Origin: Lachnospiraceae bacterium
Lineage (GTDB): Bacteria; Bacillota; Clostridia; Lachnospirales; Lachnospiraceae
Reading direction: 5' to 3'
Length of the DNA: 53,623 bases
Assembly (NCBI GenBank): GCA_024681795.1
Contig: JAILAD010000049.1
Location: forward strand, 1 to 53,623
Of this stretch, positions 15,404 to 22,932 are shown one piece after another (position 1 is the stretch's first letter; the number at the start of each line of letters is the position of its first letter). Position numbers and translations under genes: made by a program. The notes below the pieces were generated by a model. That model searched no databases, was not told the DNA's origin, and saw only the letters and a program-made list of their open reading frames with translations.

Positions 15404-16314
15404 GAAACTCCATTGAATATGTTTTAAAAGACAAAAAGATTCTGGACGGGTTTGTTGATATTACCGGTCCATACAACGCAGATACTCTGAATTACGACGA
15501 TATCTACCGGACCTGGCTGGAAGAAAAAAGACTTTGGGATAAAGACTCCGGAAGAATGTATGCCCACAACATCATCAGTTTTCACAAAGATGAACAGATT
15601 ACACCCGAACAGGTGCTGGAATTCGGCAGACGATTTGCCGAGGAATTCTTCCCGGATCATCAATGCCTGATTGGAGTTCATCAGGACAGGGACCACCTGC
15701 ACTGCCACATCCTTACCAACTCTGTTTCCTATATCGACGGTCGGAAGTTACATCAAACGAAAAAGGATTTGGAAAAGCAGAAAGAGTTTACCAATAATCT
15801 CTGCCGGGAGAAAGGTCTGACGGTTGCCGAAAAGGGTAAACATTTTGACGGAACCGATATTGAAGTCGGACACGTAACCGCCTGGTCAAAAGATAAATAC
15901 AATTTGGCAATCAATGCTTCCAAGAAGCCGTTTGTTGTGGAATGCTTCGCTGCCATTGAGGAAGTAAGGAAGATTGCAAAAACCGTAGAAGATTTCATCA
16001 GCAGAATGCTGGAAAAAGGATGGACGGTTACATGGACGGAAAAGAAGAAGCACATCACTTTCCAAAACGAAAACGGCGATAAAGTCCGGGACTCCAATCT
16101 CTCAAAAACCTTTAATGTCGATGTCAGTAAGGAATCTTTGGAGAAAGACTTCCTGCAGAATTCCAAGGCAAAAGACAAACCCCGAACCAGTATTCGTGCC
16201 AAACTGGAAGCTGCCAAGAAGCAGGTGGCGGAAGATAACAAGCAAAGAAAACTCGAGGCACCGGAGTTGGATCTTACAAAGAAAAACAGAAATCGAAACC
16301 GAACAGAAAGATAA
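15352..16314 (+). CDS. MOBP-type relaxase (mobilization nuclease)
   Basis: A 320-residue relaxase. It nicks one strand at oriT through a tyrosine and pilots the DNA to a recipient. The metal-binding three-His motif is clear: HQDRDHLHCH with His115, His117 and His119 following His110. The probable catalytic Tyr lies in the N terminus (IEYVL, Tyr23). After about residue 280 the protein is Lys/Arg-rich. Relaxases of this family are often 400-550 residues, so this one is short and lacks extra C-terminal domains. GGGAGAG lies upstream of the ATG, within mobC. It is expected to act only with a helper conjugation system. Confidence 0.9.
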   Translation: MAINKVVNKSTKAHGAMRNSIEYVLKDKKILDGFVDITGPYNADTLNYDDIYRTWLEEKRLWDKDSGRMYAHNIISFHKDEQITPEQVLEFGRRFAEEFFPDHQCLIGVHQDRDHLHCHILTNSVSYIDGRKLHQTKKDLEKQKEFTNNLCREKGLTVAEKGKHFDGTDIEVGHVTAWSKDKYNLAINASKKPFVVECFAAIEEVRKIAKTVEDFISRMLEKGWTVTWTEKKKHITFQNENGDKVRDSNLSKTFNVDVSKESLEKDFLQNSKAKDKPRTSIRAKLEAAKKQVAEDNKQRKLEAPELDLTKKNRNRNRTER

Positions 16315-16318
16315 TATA

Positions 16319-16352
16319 ATGCGGTACCATACAATACAATATGGTACCGCAT
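16319..16352. terminator. Hairpin after the relaxase gene
   Basis: Arms 16319-16331 and 16340-16352 are perfect 13-bp reverse complements (core TGCGGTACCAT) around an 8-nt loop. It lies 5 nt after the relaxase stop. Only a weak T/C stretch follows on the plus strand, so it may protect the mRNA end as much as terminate. Confidence 0.6.
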
Positions 16353-16420
16353 CTTTCCCTCTTGCACTTATTGTAAAAAAGCTTGGATTGTTATAATAAT
16401 ACTTCCCATTAGGATAACAA

Positions 16421-17311
16421 TCAGTCTATCTTTTCCAGCAGATATCCATAAGAGCACGGCACATCGCCTGAACTTTCCTCTTCTGATGTGAGGAATCTCG
16501 TAAGTTGATCCCACTGAAGAAATCCCGCCTCGTCAACCGGAACATAAATTCTGCCTGTGTTAACTCGATAATGGTGTTCTTCCGTGCTTCCATCTTTAAA
16601 GGTAACTACAATGGTAATTTTCGCTCCGTTTACCTGATCTACATCACTCCAATACGCTTCTCTTAAATCATAGCTATCACTCCAAAGGTTTTCCGGGACA
16701 GACATTCCAAATGAAACTTTGTCATTATATGTATCCTCATATGAGTTTCCCTCCACCACCAGATGCTCATAATGGAACGATGTCGGTTCTGTAGCATGTT
16801 CTTCATCGTATTCAAACTCCTCGTCTACAATCATTTCATACATTTCAGTTCCACTTACTTCTCCGATTTTGGCTTTCTCAAAATCCGGATCGCCTTTATA
16901 AATAGGCAAGGCTGAATAAATATTGCATTTATCCGTAGATATTTTTACTTTACTTATATTCTTTCCGGATATCGCAAATCTTTGATCTAGAAATAGAGAA
17001 CTGCCATGTCCGGCAGAATAACTATTAAGCCCAATAACATCTCCTGAGACGGTTTTCTCCGGCAGTTCAGCCGCATATGCTGTTATAGCAAAGATATTCC
17101 TACCTCCATTTTCATCGGGTTTTGAATGTCCGAGAAAATATCCGCCAGTAATAACAAGCGTCAGCGCTGCACAGGTGGCTAATCCGACAGCAATAATCTT
17201 TTTTGCGTTCATTTTGTTTTTCCTAACCTTTCTCCGAATTTGTATCTCTGAATCCCTGATTTCTGGAGCTAGGGCCTGCTTAAGGATTTGATTTAATCTT
17301 TCATCTGTCAT
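16421..17311 (-). CDS. Membrane anti-sigma factor, cognate of the ECF sigma
   Basis: A 296-residue protein. About 40 N-terminal cytoplasmic residues (LNQILKQALAPEI to KKIIA) precede one membrane helix (residues about 40-60), then a large outer domain beginning FAITAYAAELPEKTV. The layout and the 11-nt overlap with the sigma gene identify it as the anti-sigma partner of the DUF4179-like sort. It should hold the sigma factor at the membrane until a signal arrives. The outer domain is acidic with no recognised ligand site. Confidence 0.75.
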   Translation of the reverse strand: MTDERLNQILKQALAPEIRDSEIQIRRKVRKNKMNAKKIIAVGLATCAALTLVITGGYFLGHSKPDENGGRNIFAITAYAAELPEKTVSGDVIGLNSYSAGHGSSLFLDQRFAISGKNISKVKISTDKCNIYSALPIYKGDPDFEKAKIGEVSGTEMYEMIVDEEFEYDEEHATEPTSFHYEHLVVEGNSYEDTYNDKVSFGMSVPENLWSDSYDLREAYWSDVDQVNGAKITIVVTFKDGSTEEHHYRVNTGRIYVPVDEAGFLQWDQLTRFLTSEEESSGDVPCSYGYLLEKID

Positions 17312-17843
17312 ATCCTACTGCCTCCAATTCTCTTTTCAATACTTGTTTCGCTTTGTTCATACGACTTTTCACGGTCCCTTCCGGCACTTGCAGTATTTGT
17401 GCAATCTCTTTGATTGACATTGATGACGAATAAAATAAATAAATCGGCAATCTGAACTTCTCCGGCAAATCTGCAACCGCCTGCATAATGATGGTTCGCT
17501 CTTCCTCTTTTAAAACAGCATCTTCTGGAGATGGGCCTACATCATCGACGCTTGATAGCTTCTCCTCGTCTTCTAAACGATTTGTACTATCCATAGGTAC
17601 TATTCGATTTCTGTTCGCATATTTTTTCCTTCTGTTCTTCCAAAGCAAAATTGATACGGACAAGGCATAACTTTTTAAATTCCTTCCGAAATCTAATCGT
17701 TTTCGCTTTTCCAATAACTTAAGCATTGTGTCTTGATACAACTCATCCCCCAATTCTTTATCACCAGACGTCATTCTGCAGAATCGAAGAATATCTTTCC
17801 CGTTATCTTGAACAAAATGCTCGAATTCCTCGTTACTCAACAA
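17301..17843 (-). CDS. ECF-type RNA polymerase sigma factor
   Basis: A 180-residue sigma factor with region 2 (DILRFCRMTSGDKELGDELYQDTMLKLL) and region 4 (LPEKFRLPIYLFYSSSMSIKEIAQILQVPEGTVKSRM, a helix-turn-helix for -35 recognition); regions 1 and 3 are missing, as in ECF sigmas. The start is a TTG at 17843 or 17840, after an AAAGG-containing leader. It is encoded with an overlapping anti-sigma gene inside the mobile element, so host signals may control element genes, or the pair may be cargo. Its target promoters are not identified. Confidence 0.88.
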   Translation of the reverse strand: MLSNEEFEHFVQDNGKDILRFCRMTSGDKELGDELYQDTMLKLLEKRKRLDFGRNLKSYALSVSILLWKNRRKKYANRNRIVPMDSTNRLEDEEKLSSVDDVGPSPEDAVLKEEERTIIMQAVADLPEKFRLPIYLFYSSSMSIKEIAQILQVPEGTVKSRMNKAKQVLKRELEAVGYDR

Positions 17844-17972
17844 TCGTTATCCCTTTCCTTTCCCTTATCAGTCGACTATAAGTTTTGCCCTTACACTTAT
17901 ATATTGTCGTCAATTTATATTTGGTTCATTTTTACTTTTTCCCTAATCCGACTACGCCGGCAACTCCAAATA

Positions 17973-18011
17973 AGAAAACCGCAAGCCATACATTGATGGT
18001 CTGCGGTTTCT
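17973..18011 (-). terminator. Terminator after the XRE-DUF3592 gene
   Basis: Nearly complementary arms GAAAACCGCAAGCCAT and ATGGTCTGCGGTTTC flank a short loop. On the minus strand a T-rich stretch follows. It lies between the XRE gene stop and the sigma start, so the two are separate transcription units. It may work in both directions. Confidence 0.65.
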
Positions 18012-18056
18012 CATTCAAATGATTTCCATTCCCCGAATCTTCGTTTAGAAGTTTTT

Positions 18057-18815
18057 TTACTTATTGGATTTTTTTCTTAATTGCACAATACCAACACCAT
18101 TCATAATAACCTTGGCAAATCCCAAAACGGACAGTGCAACTAAAACTGCACCAAGCACCGTAATAGGGATTTTGTAGTATCTGAGCACATCATCCATACT
18201 GTGCGGCAGGCGCATCTCCGTGGGATTATTGGGATTAATTTTTATTTTCATTTCTGAACCAATGGGATAGGACTGCTCAATATCTGAAAAGGAAAAATCC
18301 ATTTTGGAAGTATAAGTGGTTCCCTTATATCGGTATTCTATCGTAGGAAAGGATAAATCATAATTACCTTTTTCATAACTTACAATCTTTGCCTTAACCG
18401 TTTTGGTATACTTGTCCGAAGTGATTCTTCCGCCCATAGGCGGTATCATAATCAAACCATATACCGCCAGAATCGCTCCGATAACAAAGGTCAAAATGGT
18501 CAAACCAATCAGAATGAATGTTTTCTTTAGCATTCTTTTTTCGGCCTTCGTATAATCCGCAACCATGGTTAGTGTTTCTTTCATGTCCTTATCCATATTC
18601 TCACTCTTCCTTTCTCCGTTCAGTAATTCGCGGATATCCACTTCAAAATAATCGGCCAGTTCAATAATCAGGCTGATATCCGGCATGGTTTTTCCGTTTT
18701 CCCATCTTGAAATTGATCTTGAGGACACATTAAATACTTCTGCAAGCTGTTCCTGAGACATATTACGTTCTTTTCTTAATTCCCGCAGGAATGCTCCGAT
18801 TTTTTCCTGATCCAT
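18057..18815 (-). CDS. XRE regulator with membrane-bound DUF3592 domain
   Basis: A 252-residue protein. Residues 1-65 are an XRE helix-turn-helix (LRELRKERNMSQEQLAEVFNVSSRSISRWENG). A linker, a membrane helix (about 100-122), a beta-rich DUF3592-like segment (YTKTVKAKIVSYEKG to MRLPHSM) and a second membrane helix near residue 220 follow. It is a membrane-tethered DNA-binding protein that may sense envelope conditions. AAAGGAGG lies before the ATG. Its own promoter region, 18816-19057, is 242 bp; no other gene is convincing there. Confidence 0.8.
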   Translation of the reverse strand: MDQEKIGAFLRELRKERNMSQEQLAEVFNVSSRSISRWENGKTMPDISLIIELADYFEVDIRELLNGERKSENMDKDMKETLTMVADYTKAEKRMLKKTFILIGLTILTFVIGAILAVYGLIMIPPMGGRITSDKYTKTVKAKIVSYEKGNYDLSFPTIEYRYKGTTYTSKMDFSFSDIEQSYPIGSEMKIKINPNNPTEMRLPHSMDDVLRYYKIPITVLGAVLVALSVLGFAKVIMNGVGIVQLRKKSNK

Positions 18816-19057
18816 AGCGACCTCCTTTCAAGAAAAAAAATATGTGAAAATATGAATAATGAACACGACAGAGGGTGAGAGTATGTATTTTTTCTACCTG
18901 ACAAGAATGTCTTATATACTTGAATCCTATTCCGTTTCTTTACTAATCTTCTATTCCATCAGGTTCTTCAATTGGATTAATAATCATTCCTTCCTCTCCC
19001 TTGTATATCTGTAAATCCGGCATTTCTTCGGTTTATTATACATTTGCTCATAATCTA

Positions 19058-20149
19058 TTATATGACATTTTCATCAATCCACTCCTGCAGTTTTTCCTTT
19101 AGAAGCTTTTTATCCGGCAGGTATAGCTTGTATTCCTTTGCGTATATATTTGTATTTTCCGGTAATGTCAATTCTACTAAAGCTTCATCACTTTTCTTGC
19201 ACATCAGAATTCCTATTGTGGGGTTCTCACCCTCAATGATTTCATATCTGTCATAATAATTAACATACATCTGCATTTGTCCCAAATCCTGATGCGTTAG
19301 TTCATCCACTTTAAAATCAATCAATACATAACAACGCAAAAACCGATTATAGAGAACCAAATCACAATAGAAGTTTTTATCGTTGAATGTAAAACGGCGT
19401 TGTCTTTTTTCAAACAGGAAACCTTTTCCCATTTCAAGAAGGAAATCCTGGAGTTTATTTAATACCGCCGCTTCCAAATCATCTTCATGATAGCTACTTT
19501 TATCTTCAAGTCCAACAAATTCCAAAACGTATGGTGTTTTCAAAATATCTTCCGGACTATATGGCATAGCTCCCTGCTCTGCCATAGCCATAACATCGTT
19601 CTTGTCTCTACTTAATGCCAAACGCTCATAAAGACTAGAATGATACTGTCTCTTCAACGTTTTTACATTCCATGCACCCTTTATAGCTTCTAATTCATAA
19701 AAGTTTCGTTCATTTGGATCTTCTATCGTCATTAAAACCTGATAATGTGTCCAACTCAGCTTAAAAGGAAAGTTTTTATAATCCAACGTCAATTGTCCAA
19801 TTCCAGATTGGACAATTCCGTTTTCCTGTATCACACCTAATTGTCCAATTCCCGATTGGATAATTTCTTCATCACGATCTCTATATGTCATATAGAATTT
19901 ACGCATTCCGGCAAGATTACTTCTTGAAAAACCGCGGCCGTATTCATTTGTCAAATAATTCGACAGGGAATCCAAAACTTTTTCCCCATACTTAGCACGT
20001 TCTGACCCCATCTGTTCTTCTTCGAATATATATTTTCCAAGCAGAAAACTTGTATACACGGTCACTGTATTCGCAATATACCCCAGACCGTTTCTTGCAT
20101 TTTCTATTAAAGTCCTTGACTTTTCAAATAATTCGGAAAAATCATTCAT
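19058..20149 (-). CDS. PDDEXK nuclease, YhcG / DUF1016 family
   Basis: A 363-residue protein. The N-terminal DUF1016 domain (LGKYIFEEEQMGSERAKYG, then FSRSNLAGMRKFY) precedes a PDDEXK nuclease core: NFYCDLVLYNRFL followed by CYVLIDFKV, giving the Asp and DxK catalytic set. Such proteins cleave DNA, possibly Holliday junctions or foreign DNA, and are widespread in mobile elements. An odd insertion repeats IIQSGIGQL and IVQSGIGQL at residues about 96-119, with inverted-repeat DNA. An XRE gene lies 98 bp upstream on the same strand. AGGAGA precedes the ATG. Defence or element-maintenance role is inferred. Confidence 0.82.
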   Translation of the reverse strand: MNDFSELFEKSRTLIENARNGLGYIANTVTVYTSFLLGKYIFEEEQMGSERAKYGEKVLDSLSNYLTNEYGRGFSRSNLAGMRKFYMTYRDRDEEIIQSGIGQLGVIQENGIVQSGIGQLTLDYKNFPFKLSWTHYQVLMTIEDPNERNFYELEAIKGAWNVKTLKRQYHSSLYERLALSRDKNDVMAMAEQGAMPYSPEDILKTPYVLEFVGLEDKSSYHEDDLEAAVLNKLQDFLLEMGKGFLFEKRQRRFTFNDKNFYCDLVLYNRFLRCYVLIDFKVDELTHQDLGQMQMYVNYYDRYEIIEGENPTIGILMCKKSDEALVELTLPENTNIYAKEYKLYLPDKKLLKEKLQEWIDENVI

Positions 20150-20247
20150 AATTCATTTTCTCCTGCTTTTTTCATTTTGGAACGCAGTTAGCGATCCAAA
20201 AACACCCTAACCTTTTTACGCTTCCTTCCAAAAATATCGCACTTTTT

Positions 20248-20868
20248 CTATTCCTCGTCTTTAAGACCATCCAACTGCTTTTGCAGTTCCGCAATTTGTT
20301 CCTGAAGCTTTTTCATGCGGGCTTCCTTTAATACTTCTTCCGACCGGTCAACCAATGCATTCGGAAATGTCCATTTCCACATGTCATAATCGTGACGGAT
20401 TGCATTCCTTTCCTCTTCGTTTCCGGCTTCATTTATTTCTTCCTCAATGAATCGGCATTCTTTCTCCCACTCGTCGATTTGGGAATTAATCGGACCGGTA
20501 GACCCGTCTCCAAACATTAGTATCAATCGACCATCTACACGGCGTACCTTGAGGTCATATCTTTTTTCCATTTCAAAAAGAGAATACATTGCACCCTCGT
20601 ATGTACAAACAATCGGATCTGCAAGAGCCTGCGTTTCAACTCCCAGTGCTTTTGCAATCTGTTTTAATAATTCCAATTTAGGCTTTCTGGTTCCCTTTTC
20701 ATACTTCTGAATGCGCTCACCTGTCAATCCAACCCTTTTTCCGAGTTCAACCTGGGATATGCCCTGCGACATCCTGATTTCCCTTATTCTCTGACCAACT
20801 CTTTCCGCCGAATGCTTTTCGCTGATTTCCAAGGGGTCCATGCCACCAATATTGTTAACAACTATCAT
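20248..20868 (-). CDS. XRE family transcriptional regulator
   Basis: A 206-residue protein from the ATG at 20868, which has GGAGG 7 nt upstream; a TTG at 20886 is unlikely. The helix-turn-helix covers about residues 22-75 (REIRMSQGISQVELGKRVGLTGERIQKYEKG). The rest is helical, ending in a Gln/Lys-rich coiled-coil (LQEQIAELQKQLD). It is divergent from the excisionase gene, with facing promoters in a 223-bp gap, so it is likely a repressor that controls excision and perhaps the nuclease gene downstream. Confidence 0.85.
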   Translation of the reverse strand: MIVVNNIGGMDPLEISEKHSAERVGQRIREIRMSQGISQVELGKRVGLTGERIQKYEKGTRKPKLELLKQIAKALGVETQALADPIVCTYEGAMYSLFEMEKRYDLKVRRVDGRLILMFGDGSTGPINSQIDEWEKECRFIEEEINEAGNEEERNAIRHDYDMWKWTFPNALVDRSEEVLKEARMKKLQEQIAELQKQLDGLKDEE

Positions 20869-20912
20869 TGCGCACCTCCGATTCAAAAACTGTAGAATTA
20901 CAATTCTTTTTC

Positions 20913-20940
20913 ATTTTATCACAAATCAGTCGTATGTAAA
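20913..20940 (-). promoter_or_regulatory. Promoter of the XRE gene
   Basis: On the minus strand TTTACA (20940-20935) and TAAAAT (20918-20913) are separated by 16 nt, 45 bp before the start codon. The short palindrome GTAC-N6-GTAC near 20980-20993 and CATTT-containing repeats between the two promoters could be operator sites. Confidence 0.6.
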
Positions 20941-20993
20941 AGGACAAAAAAGAACCATTTGAGGAACATTTTTGAAATAGTACATTTTTGTAC

Positions 20994-21022
20994 TTGCATA
21001 TACACATGCGTCGTGGTATTAT
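20994..21022 (+). promoter_or_regulatory. Promoter of the excisionase-integrase genes
   Basis: TTGCAT (20994-20999) and TATTAT (21017-21022) are separated by 17 nt. It faces away from the XRE promoter, typical of a lysogeny-like switch in integrative elements. Confidence 0.6.
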
Positions 21023-21091
21023 CTAAATAGTTCTAACATGTACTATAATAGTTCATCCAAAAAAACAATTCTAAGAAAGGAGCACAGATTT

Positions 21092-21289
21092 ATGAATACA
21101 AACGATGATTTTCAGGTTCTTAAAGTAAAAGACATCATGGAACGATTGGGCATTGGGAAAGACAGGGCCTATGCCTTAATGAAATCCAAATCATTCCCCT
21201 CAACGCAGCTTGGGAAAACATATTTTGTTACAACGGTGAAGTTCGAGGAATGGCTTGAAGCCAATGCCGGTAAAAATGTCAATCTTTGA
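21092..21289 (+). CDS. Excisionase-like MerR/AlpA-type DNA-binding protein
   Basis: A 65-residue protein starting at the ATG at 21092 with AAAGGAG upstream; an earlier ATG at 21038 lacks a site. FQVLKVKDIMERLGIGKDRAYALMKSKSFPSTQLGK is the winged-helix family signature of small excisionases. It bends DNA at the element ends and steers the integrase towards excision. It lies 71 bp before the integrase gene and is divergent from an XRE regulator. Confidence 0.8.
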   Translation: MNTNDDFQVLKVKDIMERLGIGKDRAYALMKSKSFPSTQLGKTYFVTTVKFEEWLEANAGKNVNL

Positions 21290-21360
21290 ATTAGCAAATA
21301 ACCCAATTAGCAAACGAAAACCAGAGATACTTACAAACAAACCAATGGAGGAAAAAGAAA

Positions 21361-22587
21361 ATGAAACGACGAAAGAACGGAGAGGGTTCCTTTGAACATC
21401 TCCCCGATGGCAGAGTCAGAATGAGAAAACAACACGGCAATCTTCCTAATGGCCGTCCTCAGATTCTGACTGTAACAGGCAAATCTGAAACAGACTGTCT
21501 CAAGATGATGAAAAAAAAAGAGGCGGAATATGAAAACTGCTACAACAAGGAAAAAATAGCAAAAACAATGACACTGGCAGAATTATGCTATGCTCATTTG
21601 GATTTTCACGTTGGGGAAACGAATCGGCTCAAACCCAAATCCAGGGACCGCAGGGAGGGAACAATACGGAATCAGATTGAAAAATACCCGATCGGAAGAA
21701 TGCAGGCGTTTTCCTTAACCGGCGATGAAATCTATAACCATATCGTGATGCTGATTAATTTAGGAACCCTTTCCATATCTTCCGTAGAAAAAACATACAA
21801 CGTAATTAATTCCGCCTATAAATGGGCAGTAGCCAAAAAGTACTATAAAGAAAATCCTTGTTTGGAAATGGCAGATGAAATAAAAGACATATTCAAAAAA
21901 CTGGAAACTAAAAATAGTTCCGACGGTTTTGTCACCATTCTGTCAGATGACCAAATAGAATCATTAAAACAATACTCCGAAAGTCTAGGCGATAAGTGTT
22001 GGCATCAAAGAATGATGCCGCTTAGCTCAGTCGTTCTTTTAGAGGCAGGGCTGCGGGAAGGTGAATTCTGTGCATTAAGGAGACGAGACTGCTACTCTTC
22101 CGGCGAAAAATATCTTATCGATATTAACAAAACCCGCAACATTATTGAAAACAGAGACAAGAAGGACGAGGATACTTCATTTGTCGCCAACGAGAACGAG
22201 GTAAAAAACTGGCACAACCGTACCATTATACTGAATCATGATGCCACGGTTGCTCTGTCGGAAATGTTACGCATCTCTCCTCTTACCGATCCTGATGATT
22301 ATGTTTTACTCAACCGAAGAAAGAAACCATCCAACCCTTCAAACTTCGATAAAAACATTAAGACACTTTTTCGCAGAATCGGATTTCCGGACGAAATATC
22401 AGGGGCACATATTCTCCGGCGCACGTGCGCCACTCAAATGTACGATAATGGTTGCTCCATCGAAGATATTGCCGCCTATTTGGGAGATACCCCGGAGACA
22501 ATCCTAAAACACTACATTTCATTAACCAAAAAAATTGTGGTCGGCAACAGTATAAAAAATGCCGTAAATTATCCTACAAAAAAATAA
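21361..22587 (+). CDS. int: Tyrosine recombinase / site-specific integrase
   Basis: A 408-residue integrase. The N-terminal arm-binding region (NGEGSFEHLPDGRVRMRK) and a SAM-like core-binding domain precede the catalytic domain. The residues Arg232 (EAGLREGEFCALRR), His350 and Arg353 (HILRRT) and Tyr385 (ILKHYI) are present; the second His position is changed (GDTPET). It joins the element to the tRNA-Gln 3' half. GGAGG lies 8 nt before the ATG, and copies of AATTAGCAAA lie just upstream. It ends 183 bp before attR. Confidence 0.92.
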   Translation: MKRRKNGEGSFEHLPDGRVRMRKQHGNLPNGRPQILTVTGKSETDCLKMMKKKEAEYENCYNKEKIAKTMTLAELCYAHLDFHVGETNRLKPKSRDRREGTIRNQIEKYPIGRMQAFSLTGDEIYNHIVMLINLGTLSISSVEKTYNVINSAYKWAVAKKYYKENPCLEMADEIKDIFKKLETKNSSDGFVTILSDDQIESLKQYSESLGDKCWHQRMMPLSSVVLLEAGLREGEFCALRRRDCYSSGEKYLIDINKTRNIIENRDKKDEDTSFVANENEVKNWHNRTIILNHDATVALSEMLRISPLTDPDDYVLLNRRKKPSNPSNFDKNIKTLFRRIGFPDEISGAHILRRTCATQMYDNGCSIEDIAAYLGDTPETILKHYISLTKKIVVGNSIKNAVNYPTKK

Positions 22588-22601
22588 AACAAATACTTCA
22601 T

Positions 22602-22619
22602 ATGACAATTCGTATGACA
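22602..22619. repeat. Right arm-type repeat of the element
   Basis: ATGACAATTCGTATGACA matches the left-end copy at 12854-12871 with one difference. It lies between the integrase stop and attR, 151 bp from the core. A likely arm-binding site for integrase or excisionase. Confidence 0.6.
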
Positions 22620-22738
22620 ATACAAACAGAAAATATGCTAATTATTTAGTCTGAATTAGAAAAAAACTGCTGATTAGTCGGATGAATAAACAACCAAAAC
22701 AAGATACTCTGAATCGACGAAAAGCCTTTAAATACAAG

Positions 22739-22769
22739 AAAAAAGGGACTTCAGAAATACTGAAGTCCC
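22739..22769 (-). terminator. Element-borne terminator of tRNA-Gln
   Basis: GGGACTTCAG (22745-22754) pairs with CTGAAGTCCC (22760-22769), followed on the minus strand by six T. It is nearly identical to the displaced terminator at 12701-12723. The element therefore carries both the tRNA 3' half and a terminator, restoring a complete gene on insertion. Confidence 0.85.
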
Positions 22770-22770
22770 A

Positions 22771-22814
22771 ACAGGGCTACAAGGATTCGAACCTTGAAAT
22801 GACGGAGTCAGAGT
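22771..22814. repeat. attR: 44-bp core repeat inside tRNA-Gln
   Basis: Identical to 12747-12790. This copy is the 3' half of the intact tRNA-Gln and was brought by the element. The crossover took place somewhere within these 44 bp. Confidence 0.92.
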
Positions 22815-22843
22815 CCGTTGCCTTACCATTTGGCGATAGCCCT
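22772..22843 (-). tRNA. tRNA-Gln (CTG anticodon)
   Basis: On the minus strand the 72 nt fold as a tRNA: 7-bp acceptor AGGGCTA with TAGCCCT, a D arm with GGTAAGG, an anticodon arm ACGGA/TCCGT whose loop CTCTGAC gives anticodon CTG, and a T arm GGTTCGAATCC. The discriminator base is G, as usual for glutamine. CCA is not encoded. It is the insertion site of the mobile element, which supplies its 3' half. Confidence 0.93.
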
Positions 22844-22932
22844 AAATCAGTGCTGTTTTTCAACAGCACTTGTTATTCTACAAAACTTTTTCTGAAAATG
22901 CAAGATATTTTTTCGGAAAATGATATATTTCT

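Larger units (their letters stand above)
12747..22814. mobile_element. Integrative mobilizable element in tRNA-Gln, about 10 kb
   Basis: The element is bounded by exact 44-bp direct repeats (12747-12790 and 22771-22814) that correspond to the 3' half of tRNA-Gln. The integrase sits at the right end beside the reconstituted tRNA. Inside are an initiator-like gene, a structured GC-rich region, mobC, a MOBP relaxase, a sigma/anti-sigma pair, XRE regulators, a YhcG-type nuclease and an excisionase. There are no coupling-protein or type IV secretion genes, so transfer would need a resident conjugative helper. Confidence 0.88.

Noticed and set aside
18943-19023. A 26-residue acidic minus-strand frame after the nuclease gene
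   Set aside because: No ribosome binding site at the start, very short, and without recognisable similarity; chance cannot be excluded.
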